The notes: generated from the sequence alone by a model not told the origin. A stretch of DNA of 64,000 bases from DASYPQ01 sp041488095 (GCA_041488095.1 JBGPOP010000001.1:62001-126000); one strand, 5' to 3'. Positions 1 to 8,780 are shown, counted from the first letter of the stretch. Program-made: numbers and translations.

Positions 1-572
1 GCGACCGGATCGGCCGGCGGCTGCGTGCCCGTCTCGATCGCCGGCCCGGGCGTGAGCTGCCTCTCGGCGATCTCGCGGGCCTCCTTCTCCGGAAGCTCCT
101 CCTCGTCCGCCTTGGCCTTCGAAAGCAGCACCTTCGTCTTGCCGTCGATCGCGAGCCGGCGGACGTACGCGGCCAGGCTCTCGAGGTCGGCCTCGGGCAT
201 CCAGTCCCAGGGCGGCATCGCCGAGCCGGGCATCCCGCGCTTCAAGGTGGCGACGAGGTCGGCGTCGGTCGGCACGCCGTTCTGGGTGGAGACGAGGCGG
301 AAGCGGCCGCTCGTGAAGTCTCGCGGGGTGGGCGAGAGCAGGTAGGCCGCCTGCCCGTCTCCGGCGCCAGCGGCTCCGTGACACACGGCGCACTGCTGCG
401 CGAACAGGACCTCGCCGCGAGCGAGATCAGGAGCGCGCTGTGGAATCGGCACGCTCGGGACGCCCGGAGCTTCGATGGACCGGCCCGAGGACGAGACGAA
501 GAGAATGAGCCCCGCGAAGACCCACAGGGTCCAGCCTGGGCTTCGCAGGATCTTGCGCGTGGATTTCCGCAT
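1..572 (-). CDS. Monohaem cytochrome c, 3' end outside window
   Basis: Encodes an exported class I cytochrome c, cut by the left window edge after about 190 residues. An N-terminal hydrophobic segment (roughly residues 13-28) serves as signal or membrane anchor. It is followed by one haem site, CAVCH, and a downstream GSAMPPWDWM stretch that offers the methionine ligand, then a charged tail. The ATG at 572 is preceded by GGAGG at a good distance. It is transcribed divergently from the Crp/Fnr gene at 724. It probably carries electrons in the periplasm; the partner oxidase or reductase is not visible. Confidence 0.85.
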   Translation of the reverse strand, partial: MRKSTRKILRSPGWTLWVFAGLILFVSSSGRSIEAPGVPSVPIPQRAPDLARGEVLFAQQCAVCHGAAGAGDGQAAYLLSPTPRDFTSGRFRLVSTQNGVPTDADLVATLKRGMPGSAMPPWDWMPEADLESLAAYVRRLAIDGKTKVLLSKAKADEEELPEKEAREIAERQLTPGPAIETGTQPPADPV

Positions 573-707
573 CTCGTGCACCTCCGTCTCGGTCGGACCT
601 CGCCTCCCTGCACCCTGGAGCGGGCGCAGGCGCGGTCCACGTGCACAGGAATACTTGCTTGCCGCGTTCCCGCCTCTACGCCAGAGTGCTGAGCGTTCCG
701 TCGCGTG

Positions 708-715
708 GTGCGTAG
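708..715 (-). repeat. Intergenic octamer CTACGCAC, copy 1
   Basis: On the minus strand this reads CTACGCAC, pointing towards the cytochrome c gene that starts at 572. The same octamer occurs in four other intergenic regions (2176, 53077, 55138, 58023), each time oriented towards a nearby downstream gene. Function unknown. Confidence 0.35.
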
Positions 716-723
716 GAACGAGC

Positions 724-1425
724 ATGAGCGACCCCTCGGTCCTGCAGACCCTCTCGGCCCTCCCGCACTTCCGTCTTCTCGACGCCGGGCTGCTCGAGCG
801 CGTCGCCGACGGTTCGCGCCTCGTGCGCCTGCAGTCCGGCGAGATCCTCTTCCACGAAGGCGAGCCTTGCCGCGGCTTCTTCGCGATCCGGAGCGGGGCG
901 GTGAAGCTCTTCCGCATGACGCCCGAGGGCCGCGAGCAGGTCGTCCACAACCTCGGCGCGGGCCAGACGTTCGCCGAGGCGGCGCTCCTCAACCTGGGCC
1001 GCTACCCCGCCGCGGCGGTCGCCACCGAGAGCCCGACCGAGCTCGTCGAAATCGCGGGCGAGCACTTTTCGAGGCTTTTTCGCGAGGACAGCCGCCTCGC
1101 GGCCGCCATGGTCGGCTCGCTCTCGATGCGCCTGCTCTCGCTCGTCGAGCGCGTCGAGGAGCTCTCGCTCGCCAACGCCGGCTCACGGCTCGCGCGCCAC
1201 CTGATGCGCCAGCCCGGCAAGGGGCCGTCCGACCGCGTCCGGGTCGACCTGTCGATGGCGAAGAAGGACCTGGCCGCTCACCTCTCGATGACGCCCGAGA
1301 CTCTCTCCCGACTCCTGCGGCGCTGGCAGGACCAGGGGCTGATCGAGTCGGAGCGGGCGAGCGTCACGGTCCTGGACCCGGTGAGGCTCCTCGCCATGGC
1401 GGACGGCGAGGAGCCCGCTGCCTGA
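724..1425 (+). CDS. Crp/Fnr-family transcription regulator, DNR-like
   Basis: A 233-residue regulator with an N-terminal cyclic-nucleotide-type beta-roll (about residues 15-125), a dimerisation helix (about 127-160) and a C-terminal winged helix. The recognition helix reads TPETLSRLLRRW; E192, S195 and R196 form the ExxSR signature that in FNR and DNR proteins reads TTGA half-sites. Only one cysteine (C49) lies in the sensor region, so the four-cysteine iron-sulfur sensor of true FNR is absent. DNR/NnrR-type sensing of NO through haem is therefore more likely, but this is inference. A palindrome fitting this helix lies just downstream at 1429. ATG 724 was chosen because the domain begins there; longer in-frame extension upstream looks non-coding. 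Confidence 0.85.
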   Translation: MSDPSVLQTLSALPHFRLLDAGLLERVADGSRLVRLQSGEILFHEGEPCRGFFAIRSGAVKLFRMTPEGREQVVHNLGAGQTFAEAALLNLGRYPAAAVATESPTELVEIAGEHFSRLFREDSRLAAAMVGSLSMRLLSLVERVEELSLANAGSRLARHLMRQPGKGPSDRVRVDLSMAKKDLAAHLSMTPETLSRLLRRWQDQGLIESERASVTVLDPVRLLAMADGEEPAA

Positions 1426-1428
1426 GGC

Positions 1429-1470
1429 TTGACATCGGTCAAGGAGCCTCCGCCGTCCCCGCCCGATACT
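1429..1470 (+). promoter_or_regulatory. FNR/DNR box with -10 element
   Basis: TTGACATCGGTCAA at 1429-1442 is a perfect inverted repeat of the TTGA-N6-TCAA type. A -10-like hexamer GATACT lies at 1465-1470. If transcription starts at 1477, the box centre sits at -41.5 and the hexamer at -12 to -7, the geometry of a class II FNR/DNR-activated promoter. It would drive the hemerythrin gene at 1536. The ExxSR regulator encoded just upstream is the obvious candidate activator. Confidence 0.7.
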
Positions 1471-1535
1471 TTCTTCGGGACTTCGGTCCCCTTCCCGGCT
1501 ATGGACCGAACGGCGACCGAACACCGGAGACAACC

Positions 1536-2174
1536 ATGGAAACCACGACCGGCGCCTCGCGCGCCACCGAGATCCTGATGGCCGAGCACGAGGTCATCCT
1601 GAACGTCCTCGACTGCCTGCAGAAGCTCGCCGACGATTCCTCCCGAGCCGAGACGTTCGACGTCCGCTCGGCCAAGGACATCCTCGAGTTCTTCGGTGCC
1701 TTCGCGGACAAGTGTCACCACGGCAAGGAGGAGGGCGCGCTCTTCCCGATGCTCTTCCAGAAGGGTTTGCCGCGCCACGTCGGGCCGGTCGCGGTGATGC
1801 TCTCCGAGCACGAGGAGGGCCGCGCCGAGATCGCCGGCATGCGCGCCGCGATCGCCGCCCTCGAGCAGGGCCACAGCGAAGGCGTGCAGCGCTTCGTCGG
1901 GCACGCCCGCGCCTACGTCGAGCTCCTGCGCGACCACATCGCCAAGGAGAACACCGTCCTGTTCCCGATGGCGGACGGGATGCTGAACCCCGCCGAGCAA
2001 TCCGAGGTCCTGGATCGATTCGCCACGGTCGAGTCGAAGGACCTCGGCCCGGGCACGCACGAGCGCTACGTCGCCCTGGCTGCGGACCTCGTGAAGCGCC
2101 TGAACGTGACGCCCTCCGAGCGCTCGATGGTCCACGCGGGCGGCTGCTGCGGGCACGGCACGCGTTGCCACTGA
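1536..2174 (+). CDS. Hemerythrin-domain protein with Cys/His-rich tail
   Basis: A 212-residue protein with a hemerythrin HHE four-helix bundle covering most of its length. Diiron ligand motifs are visible as AEHE near the start, HHGKEE in helix 2, SEHEEGR in helix 3 and HIAKEN in helix 4. The C-terminus ends in a CCGHGTRCH tail rich in cysteine and histidine, which may bind metal. Such proteins bind O2 or NO, or repair iron-sulfur centres under nitrosative stress (family knowledge). ATG 1536 follows GGAGA with five bases between. The FNR/DNR box upstream suggests induction when oxygen is low or NO is present. Confidence 0.85.
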   Translation: METTTGASRATEILMAEHEVILNVLDCLQKLADDSSRAETFDVRSAKDILEFFGAFADKCHHGKEEGALFPMLFQKGLPRHVGPVAVMLSEHEEGRAEIAGMRAAIAALEQGHSEGVQRFVGHARAYVELLRDHIAKENTVLFPMADGMLNPAEQSEVLDRFATVESKDLGPGTHERYVALAADLVKRLNVTPSERSMVHAGGCCGHGTRCH

Positions 2175-2175
2175 C

Positions 2176-2191
2176 CTACGCACAACGGCGG
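2176..2191 (+). repeat. Intergenic repeat CTACGCACAACGGCGG
   Basis: Copy 2 of the CTACGCAC octamer, lying between the hemerythrin gene and the radical SAM gene. It shares 15 of 16 bases with the copy at 53077-53092, which lies in front of another hemerythrin gene. Function unknown; a promoter or operator element is possible. Confidence 0.4.
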
Positions 2192-2247
2192 ACCCCACGG
2201 CGGTGATGACCGGGGTAGCGTTGTGAGGTCGCCGCGAAGGCCAGCGC

Positions 2248-3786
2248 ATGCGGGTCGTCTTTCTGCAAAAGTACCTCCCCCAGGAGATGCTGGGGATCGC
2301 CTACCTTTCCGCCGCGCTGCGGCGGTCGGGGCACGAGCCCAAGGTCCTTCTGCTGCCCGACGAGGAGTGGGAGGAGAAGCTCCGGCGGCTCGATCCGGGC
2401 CTGGTCGCCTTCTCGATCACGACCGGCGACCACCGCTTCTACCTGAAGGTCGCCGGGCGTGTGAAGCAGGTCGTGAAGGCGCCTGTGCTCTTCGGAGGCC
2501 CGCACCCGACTTTCGTCCCTGACATCGCGCTCGAGCCCGAGGTCGACTACGTCTGCCGCGGCGAGGGCGAGCTCGCGATCAGCGAGCTCGCGACACGGCT
2601 CGAGCGCGGCGAAGACGTCGAGGACGTGCCCAATCTTTCTTTCGCGCGCGAGGGGAAGCGCGTCGACAACCCGCTGCGGCCTCTCGTGGAGAGCCTCGAC
2701 GCCCTGGGCTGGCCCGACCGCGAGCCGCTCTACGAGGCCGGAGCGCTCTACCGCGAGTGCCCGCGCAAGATCTTCCTCACGCAGCGCGGGTGCCTCTACA
2801 ACTGCTCCTTCTGCTTCCACCACGCCTGGCGCGACAAGCTCTACAAGGCGACCAAGGCCGAGTACCTGCGCAAGCGCTCGGTCGAGTCGGTGCTCGAGGA
2901 GGTCGAGGCGGTCCGGAGCCGCTGGCCGCTGAAGTTCGTCCACTTCCTCGACGACATCTTCAACATCGACGAGGAGTGGATGGAGCGCTTCTGCGAGGCC
3001 TGGCCCAAGGCCGTCGGCCTGCCCTTCGACGTGATCCTGCGGACGAACCTGACCAGCGCCGATCACATGCGGATGCTGCGCTCGGCCGGGTGCATCTCGG
3101 CGCGCCTGGCGTTCGAGGCGGCCAGCGATCGGATCAGGAACAAGGTCTACCGGAAGGGCACGACGATCGCGGACTTGAGGAACTCGGCGCGCTACGTCAA
3201 GGAGCAGGGCATCCGCCTGACCACCCTCAACCTGCTCGGGGCGCCCGGCTCGACGCTCGAGGACGAGATGGCGACGCTCAGGCTGAACGTCGATTGCCAG
3301 GTCGACCACCCGCTCGTGAGTCTGCTCCAACCCTACCCCGAGACCGACATCAACGACATCACGCGCGACATGGGCTTCGCGGTCGACGAATTCGACGCGT
3401 TCCCGGAGAAGTTCAACCGCACGACGTCGATCGCCTTCGACAACCGCCACGAGGTCGAGAACCTGCACAAGCTCTTCCCGATCGTGGTGCGCTTCCCGTG
3501 GCTGATGCCGCTCGTGAAGCCGGCGATCCGCGCCAGAGGCCTGCGCAAGGTCTACCTCGCGATGTACCTGCTGTGGACGGAGTACCTGGTCTGCGAGCAG
3601 AACCAGTCGTTCGCCAAGGCGACGAGGACGGCGAGCCTCGCGACGCTGCCCCCGGTCGACTTCCTGCGCCGGGTGTCGACGAAGACCGGGATCAAGGTGA
3701 AGGAGGCGATCTTCGGCCGCCGGTTCTCGAGCAAGCGCCTCCAGCTCGTGATGGAGACGGACACGATCGCGCACCAGGGCGGATAG
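2248..3786 (+). CDS. B12-binding-domain radical SAM protein
   Basis: A 512-residue enzyme. Residues about 1-130 resemble the cobalamin-binding Rossmann domain of class B radical SAM enzymes (GGPHPTF and YVCRGEGE motifs). The radical SAM core follows with C182-x3-C186-x2-C189 (GCLYNCSFCF), which binds the [4Fe-4S] cluster and S-adenosylmethionine. The C-terminal third is a variable substrate domain. Relatives include methyltransferases and ring-forming enzymes such as BchE and hopanoid methylases; the substrate cannot be told from sequence. It stands alone and converges on the nifJ end at 3820. AAGG lies just before ATG 2248. Confidence 0.85.
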   Translation: MRVVFLQKYLPQEMLGIAYLSAALRRSGHEPKVLLLPDEEWEEKLRRLDPGLVAFSITTGDHRFYLKVAGRVKQVVKAPVLFGGPHPTFVPDIALEPEVDYVCRGEGELAISELATRLERGEDVEDVPNLSFAREGKRVDNPLRPLVESLDALGWPDREPLYEAGALYRECPRKIFLTQRGCLYNCSFCFHHAWRDKLYKATKAEYLRKRSVESVLEEVEAVRSRWPLKFVHFLDDIFNIDEEWMERFCEAWPKAVGLPFDVILRTNLTSADHMRMLRSAGCISARLAFEAASDRIRNKVYRKGTTIADLRNSARYVKEQGIRLTTLNLLGAPGSTLEDEMATLRLNVDCQVDHPLVSLLQPYPETDINDITRDMGFAVDEFDAFPEKFNRTTSIAFDNRHEVENLHKLFPIVVRFPWLMPLVKPAIRARGLRKVYLAMYLLWTEYLVCEQNQSFAKATRTASLATLPPVDFLRRVSTKTGIKVKEAIFGRRFSSKRLQLVMETDTIAHQGG

Positions 3787-3819
3787 CGGCTGACACGACG
3801 AGAGCGAGGACTCCGCGCT

Positions 3820-6800
3820 TCATCTCACCCCGGCCAGCTCCTGCAGCAGCCTCCAGTTCTTCAGACGGTCCTCCTGACCGGCCTCGAGGGCCTTCGACGG
3901 CGTCCCGTCCGTGCCGAAGTGCCGCCGGAAACGGCCCTCGGTGCGGGCGAAGGCGATGAAGTCGACCGCTTGGCCCGTCTTCTGGTTCACGAACCAGTCC
4001 TCCTTCACGGCCGGGTTGCCCTTGAGGTCGATGCGCTCCGAGAGCCTCTCACCCTTGCGCGGATCGTGCACGAACAGCGGGAACGCGCGCGATTCCACCG
4101 CGAGCTTGCACTGGTGGGCGGCCATGTCATCGCCGATCCCGTGCTCGGGCATGCACGGGCTGTAGGCGATCACGACCGCCGGCCCCGGGAAGGCGTTCGC
4201 CTCCATGATCGCGCGGTAGAAGTGGTTGATGTGCGCGGGCGTCGTCTGCGCGACGAACACGCTCGGGTGCAGCGCGCACAGGAGGCCGAGCTCCTTGCGG
4301 CGCTCGACCTTGCCCGCGCTCGCCGAGCCGAAAGCGGCCATCTTCGCCTCTTGCGCCATGAACGTCGAACCCGAGGCCTGCCCCCCGGTGTTCGAATACA
4401 CCTGCGTGTCGAGCACGAGCACCTTGACGTCCATGCCCGACGTGAGCAGCCGCGAGAGCGCCTGGAACCCGATGTCGTACATCGCGCCATCGCCGGCGAT
4501 CACCCACAGGCGCTTCTTCTGCCAGCCGAGCTGGTCCCAGCGCCCGCGGATCCCCATCGCGACGGTGGCCGAGTTCTCGAACAGCGAATTCGTCCACGGC
4601 ACGAGGAAGGGGTTGTAGGGGTAGGTCGACCCGAACACCGAGTTGCACCCGGTCGCGGCGACGAGGCCCATGTTCTCGCGGCCGTGGGCGAAGCCGGTCG
4701 CGGCGAGCAGCATGCGGATCGCGGTCCCTTCTCCGCAGCCCATGCACGAGCCCGCGCCTCCCTCGTACAGCCAGGCTGCGTCCGAGAGCATCAGGTCGGG
4801 GAGCACCTTCTCGGAGAGGAAGCGCGCGGGCGTCGGCGGGAGCCGCCTCACGAGATCGGTTCCCGCGGTCGCGCGCTCGAGGACCCCGGGACTCTTCTTC
4901 ACCATGCGCAGCGCCTGGTGGCTGCCGCACACCTCGACGCACTCGCCGCAGCCCTTGCACTTCGTCGGGTCGATCGCGAGGCCGAACAGGCCGCCCTTCT
5001 CGCCCTTCTTCTCGGGCACCGCGTGGAACTTCTGCGTGATCACGAACTGGCGCCGCAGGTGCTCGCGCGCGCTTCCGGAAGGCTCCGCGGCGAGCCGGAC
5101 GTCCAGCGCCTCGGGCTCGACCACCTTGGCGACGATGGCGCTGTCGGGGCACTCGGTGACGCACTCCATGCAGCCCACGCAGGCCTCGGGCACGAGCTCG
5201 GGGATCTCGGGCGCAAGGTGCGTGAAGTCGCGGCGCGCGCTGCTCCCGGGCGGCATCAGGCTGCGCGCAGCCTCGGGATCGGCTTCGAGCTCGTCCTCCG
5301 CACCGCGCGCGTAGGCGGCGAGCACGCAACGGAAGGGGTCGGCCCCCGCCTGAATTGGAGTCCTGGGAAGTGCCGCCTCGACCTCGCCGGCCTCCGCGGC
5401 AGGCACGCAGACCTCGCGCACGCCGCGGTACCCGCGCTCCACCGCCTTGAGGTTGGCTTCGATCACGGCCCGGCCGCGCTTGCCGAAGTACTTCTCGAGG
5501 GCCTTCTCGACCGCGGCGAAGAGCTCGGCCTCGACCAGATGCCGCTCCTCGCGGAAGGGTGTCACGCGCAGGAACACGCCCAGGAGCGCGATGCCCTGCA
5601 TGCGCAGGAGCAGCTCCGGCGAGGGCGCGAGCTCGCGCGCGATCGCGAGCGTGTCCAGCGCGAACACGCGCGCACCCAGGTCGCGGATCCGCCGCCGCGC
5701 CGGTGCCGGCAGTGCGCGCCAGATCTCGCCGCCCGATCGCTCCGTGTTCAGGAACAGGATCCCGCCGCGCGCGAGGCCCGCGAGCGGATCGCCCTGCTCG
5801 AAGGCCGTGAGGTCGTGGACCGCGACGAGCTCGACGTGCGCGAGCTCGCCGTGCAGCCGGACGTGGTTGCCGGCGACCGTCAGGTAGTACGAGGTCGGCA
5901 GGCCGCGCTTCTCCGAGCCGTACTTCGGAAACGCCTGGACGTGCTTGCCGAACACGTCGGCCGCGACGCTCGCGATCACCTTGTTCGTGGTCACCGACCC
6001 GAACCCGCCGATCGAGTGGCCGCGCATGCGGAAGGCTCCCTCCGGGCTGACGTCGGGATCGACGCTCCGTTCGAGCGCGAGCGGGTGGCGCACGCCGATC
6101 ACGAACGTCCCGCTGCGCCCGACCAGGAGCTTCTCGGCGATCTCGACGAAGTCGCCCGGCCGGACCTCGCGCCCGCCCAGGCCGGCCACGCCGCAGAAGA
6201 AGCGCGGGGTCCAGTTGACCTGCGCGTATCCGGACGTCCCCGAGACGGCCGCCGTGAAGGCGGCCTGGAGCTCGGCCGCGAGCGGGTTCGACTGGGCCAG
6301 CGGATCGTCGGTGCGCTCGAGCACGGCGACCGCGCGGCAGTTGCGCAAGAGGCTGACGAGCTCGCGCCCGGGGAACGGCCGGAAGGAAGTCACGTGGACG
6401 ACGCCGACCTTGAGCCCTCGCTCGCGACGCATCCAGTCGGCCGCGGCGGCCGCGGTCTCCATCATCGAGCCCATGCCGACGATCGCGACGTCGGCGTCCT
6501 CCATGCGCCAAGCGTCGACCAGTCCGTAGCGACGGCCGGTGTAGAGCGCGTATTCGGCGAAGGTGTCCTCGAGAACTCGCGGGACGCGGTCGGTGAACCA
6601 GCGCTGGGCCACGCGGCCCTTCATGTAGCTGTCCTGGTTCTGCACCGGTCCCGAAAGGACCGGCCGGGCCGGGTCGAACAGGCTGTGGAGCTTCTGCTGG
6701 GGCGAGCCGACGAAGCGCTCCATGAAAACGGGCTCGGGCAGGAGCACGCTCTCGACCGTGTGCGTGGTGATGAAGCCGTCCTGCACGTTGAAGAAGGGCG

Positions 6801-7344
6801 TCTCCGAGTCCTCGGCGGCGCGCCGGGCGATCACCGCGAGGTCCGCGGCCTCCTGCGCATTGCGCGCGAACAACATCCCCCACCCGCAGTCGCGCACGGC
6901 CATCACGTCGTCGTGGCCGCAGTGGATGTTCAGGGCCTGCGAGGTCAGCGCCCGCGCGCCGATGTGGAAGACGACAGGCAGGCGCTTGCCGGAGATCACG
7001 TGGAGGACCTCCTTCATGAGCACCAGGCCCTGTCCGCTCGTGAAGTTCGTGACGCGCCCGCCCGCGAGCGCGAATCCCTCGCAGGCCGAGGCCGAGGAGT
7101 GCTCGGACTCGGGCTCGAGGAAGAACAGGTCTTCCCCCCACAGGTTCTTGCCGCCCTTGGCGACCTCGGCCTGGAACCCCTCGCCCATCGGGGTGGAGGG
7201 CGTGATCGGGTAGGCGCAGGCGCCCTGGCCGATGTGCGTCTCGACCCACACGACGGCTCCGGACCCGTCCACCGTCGCCCGCACGCCCGGATACGAGGCG
7301 CGTGGCTCGGCAGCCGGCTCCCCCGTCTTCAGCTCGGTCCTCAT
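3820..7344 (-). CDS. nifJ: Pyruvate (2-oxoacid):ferredoxin oxidoreductase
   Basis: A 1174-residue single-chain enzyme, the usual NifJ length. Oxidises pyruvate and CoA to acetyl-CoA and CO2 while reducing ferredoxin or flavodoxin. The N-terminal pyrimidine-binding domain starts with HIGQGACAYPITPSTPMGE. Two ferredoxin motifs occur near residues 719-731 (CVGCMECVTECP) and 796-806 (CKGCGECVEVC). The thiamine diphosphate domain has CMGCGEG, GDGAMYDIG (about 950) and NTGGQASG. It is the last gene of the benzoyl-CoA operon; its ATG overlaps the tryptophanase stop as ATGA. In Thauera the equivalent position holds korAB, which feeds electrons to benzoyl-CoA reductase, so this enzyme may do the same (inference). 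Confidence 0.93.
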   Translation of the reverse strand: MRTELKTGEPAAEPRASYPGVRATVDGSGAVVWVETHIGQGACAYPITPSTPMGEGFQAEVAKGGKNLWGEDLFFLEPESEHSSASACEGFALAGGRVTNFTSGQGLVLMKEVLHVISGKRLPVVFHIGARALTSQALNIHCGHDDVMAVRDCGWGMLFARNAQEAADLAVIARRAAEDSETPFFNVQDGFITTHTVESVLLPEPVFMERFVGSPQQKLHSLFDPARPVLSGPVQNQDSYMKGRVAQRWFTDRVPRVLEDTFAEYALYTGRRYGLVDAWRMEDADVAIVGMGSMMETAAAAADWMRRERGLKVGVVHVTSFRPFPGRELVSLLRNCRAVAVLERTDDPLAQSNPLAAELQAAFTAAVSGTSGYAQVNWTPRFFCGVAGLGGREVRPGDFVEIAEKLLVGRSGTFVIGVRHPLALERSVDPDVSPEGAFRMRGHSIGGFGSVTTNKVIASVAADVFGKHVQAFPKYGSEKRGLPTSYYLTVAGNHVRLHGELAHVELVAVHDLTAFEQGDPLAGLARGGILFLNTERSGGEIWRALPAPARRRIRDLGARVFALDTLAIARELAPSPELLLRMQGIALLGVFLRVTPFREERHLVEAELFAAVEKALEKYFGKRGRAVIEANLKAVERGYRGVREVCVPAAEAGEVEAALPRTPIQAGADPFRCVLAAYARGAEDELEADPEAARSLMPPGSSARRDFTHLAPEIPELVPEACVGCMECVTECPDSAIVAKVVEPEALDVRLAAEPSGSAREHLRRQFVITQKFHAVPEKKGEKGGLFGLAIDPTKCKGCGECVEVCGSHQALRMVKKSPGVLERATAGTDLVRRLPPTPARFLSEKVLPDLMLSDAAWLYEGGAGSCMGCGEGTAIRMLLAATGFAHGRENMGLVAATGCNSVFGSTYPYNPFLVPWTNSLFENSATVAMGIRGRWDQLGWQKKRLWVIAGDGAMYDIGFQALSRLLTSGMDVKVLVLDTQVYSNTGGQASGSTFMAQEAKMAAFGSASAGKVERRKELGLLCALHPSVFVAQTTPAHINHFYRAIMEANAFPGPAVVIAYSPCMPEHGIGDDMAAHQCKLAVESRAFPLFVHDPRKGERLSERIDLKGNPAVKEDWFVNQKTGQAVDFIAFARTEGRFRRHFGTDGTPSKALEAGQEDRLKNWRLLQELAGVR

Positions 7345-8780
7345 GTCGACTCCCGGCCCGCGCGGGCCAGCCCCGTGCCTGTGGGCGCCTTCGTGCGGCG
7401 GAAACGCGCTCCGAAGTGGCGCAAGACCTCCGGAGCGCTCTCGATCTCGATCCCGCGCACGCGGTCGCGCCGTTCGAAGACCGCGGCCACGATCTCGATC
7501 ACGTAGTCCATGTGGCTCTGGGTGTAGGTGCGCCGCGGGATCGCCAGGCGCACGAGCTCGTGGCGCGCGGGCTCTCCGTCCCGGCCGAGCATCACCGTGC
7601 CGATCTCGCAGGAGCGGATCCCGCCCTCGAGGTAGAGCTCGACCGCGAGCGCCTGCCCGGGCAGCTCGCTGCGGGAGAGGTGCGGGAGGAATCGCGCGGC
7701 GTCGAGGAAGATCGCGTGGCCTCCCGGAGGCTGCACGACCGGCACTCCGCGGCGCGCCAGACGCTCGACGACGTAGCGGATGCTGGCGTGGCGGTACTCG
7801 CAGTAGTCCTCCTCGACCACTTCGCGAAGGCCCTGCGCGATCGCCTCGAGGTCCCTCCCCGCCATCCCCCCGTAGGTCGGAAAGCCTTCGGTGACGACCA
7901 TGAGCTGTCGCACGCGCGCGGCCAGCGATTCGTCCCGGCAGGCGAGGAACCCGCCGATGTTCGCGAGGCCGTCTTTCTTCGCGCTCATCGTGCAGCCGTC
8001 GGCGAGGTCGAAGATCTCGCGCGCGAGTGCGCGAACCGATCGTCCCTCCCTGCCGAGCTCGCGCTGCCGGACGAGCCAGGCGTTCTCGGCGAAGCGGCAG
8101 GCGTCGAGGAACAGCGGCACGCCGTGGCGGTCGCACAGGCCGCGCACGCCGCGCAGGTTCGCCACGCTCACCGGCTGCCCGCCCCCCGCGTTGTTCGTGA
8201 TCGTGACCAGGACGAGCGGGACGCGCCCGCGGCTCTCTTCGAGGCACGCATCCAGGGCGGCGAGGTCGACGTTCCCTTTGAACGGGAAGAAGCTCTCGAG
8301 GTCGTCCGCCTCGGCGCAGGGCAGGTCGACCGCCGTCGCGCCGCTCGCCTCGACGTTGGCCCGGGTCGTGTCGAAGTGCGTGTTGCTCGGGACGATCTTC
8401 CCTGCGCCGCCCACCGCCTGGAACAGGAGATGCTCGGCCGCACGGCCCTGGTGCGCGGGGATCACCTGCTCGAATCCCATGATCTCGTGCACGGCGTTCT
8501 TGAAGCGATCGAAGCTGCGCGCGCCGGCGTAGGACTCGTCACCGCGCATCATCGCCGCCCACTGCTCGCTCGACATCGCGCCGGTGCCGCTGTCGGTCAG
8601 GAGGTCGATGAGCACGTCCTCGGCGCGGACGTTGAACAGGTTGAGCCCGGCCACCTCGAGCACGCCCTCGCGCTCCTCGCGCGTGCTCATGCGGATCGGC
8701 TCCACGGACTTGATCCGGAAGGGCTCGATGATCGGGAGCTTCTTCTTCTCGCTAATGCCGTCTGGCCTCCGTCGACGCAC
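7341..8780 (-). CDS. tnaA: Tryptophanase (tryptophan indole-lyase family)
   Basis: A 479-residue PLP enzyme of the beta-eliminating lyase family. Predicted to split tryptophan into indole, pyruvate and ammonia. The PLP lysine is K269 in TMSAKKD. Residues that separate tryptophanase from tyrosine phenol-lyase are of the tryptophanase type: D137 (FDTT, Thr in phenol-lyase), I393 (CEIG, Arg in phenol-lyase) and H455 (VLRHF, Phe in phenol-lyase). Other segments resemble phenol-lyase, so specificity is not certain. The family-conserved EPFRIKSVE lies at residues 19-27, so the start must be upstream of ATG 8690; GTG 8780 is used, although GGAGG lies inside the first codons. The gene starts within the SDR gene and ends in ATGA overlap with nifJ. 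Confidence 0.85.
   Translation of the reverse strand: MRRRRPDGISEKKKLPIIEPFRIKSVEPIRMSTREEREGVLEVAGLNLFNVRAEDVLIDLLTDSGTGAMSSEQWAAMMRGDESYAGARSFDRFKNAVHEIMGFEQVIPAHQGRAAEHLLFQAVGGAGKIVPSNTHFDTTRANVEASGATAVDLPCAEADDLESFFPFKGNVDLAALDACLEESRGRVPLVLVTITNNAGGGQPVSVANLRGVRGLCDRHGVPLFLDACRFAENAWLVRQRELGREGRSVRALAREIFDLADGCTMSAKKDGLANIGGFLACRDESLAARVRQLMVVTEGFPTYGGMAGRDLEAIAQGLREVVEEDYCEYRHASIRYVVERLARRGVPVVQPPGGHAIFLDAARFLPHLSRSELPGQALAVELYLEGGIRSCEIGTVMLGRDGEPARHELVRLAIPRRTYTQSHMDYVIEIVAAVFERRDRVRGIEIESAPEVLRHFGARFRRTKAPTGTGLARAGREST

Noticed and set aside
3919..7506. Very long open frame on the strand opposite nifJ
   Set aside because: It is the antisense shadow of nifJ caused by high GC and few stop codons; its product is rich in Arg, Ala and His with no domain, while the nifJ strand has all expected motifs.
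7341..8780. Annotation as tyrosine phenol-lyase
   Set aside because: The residues that set specificity (D137, I393, H455) are of the tryptophanase type, so tryptophanase is preferred despite the attractive link of phenol to benzoyl-CoA.
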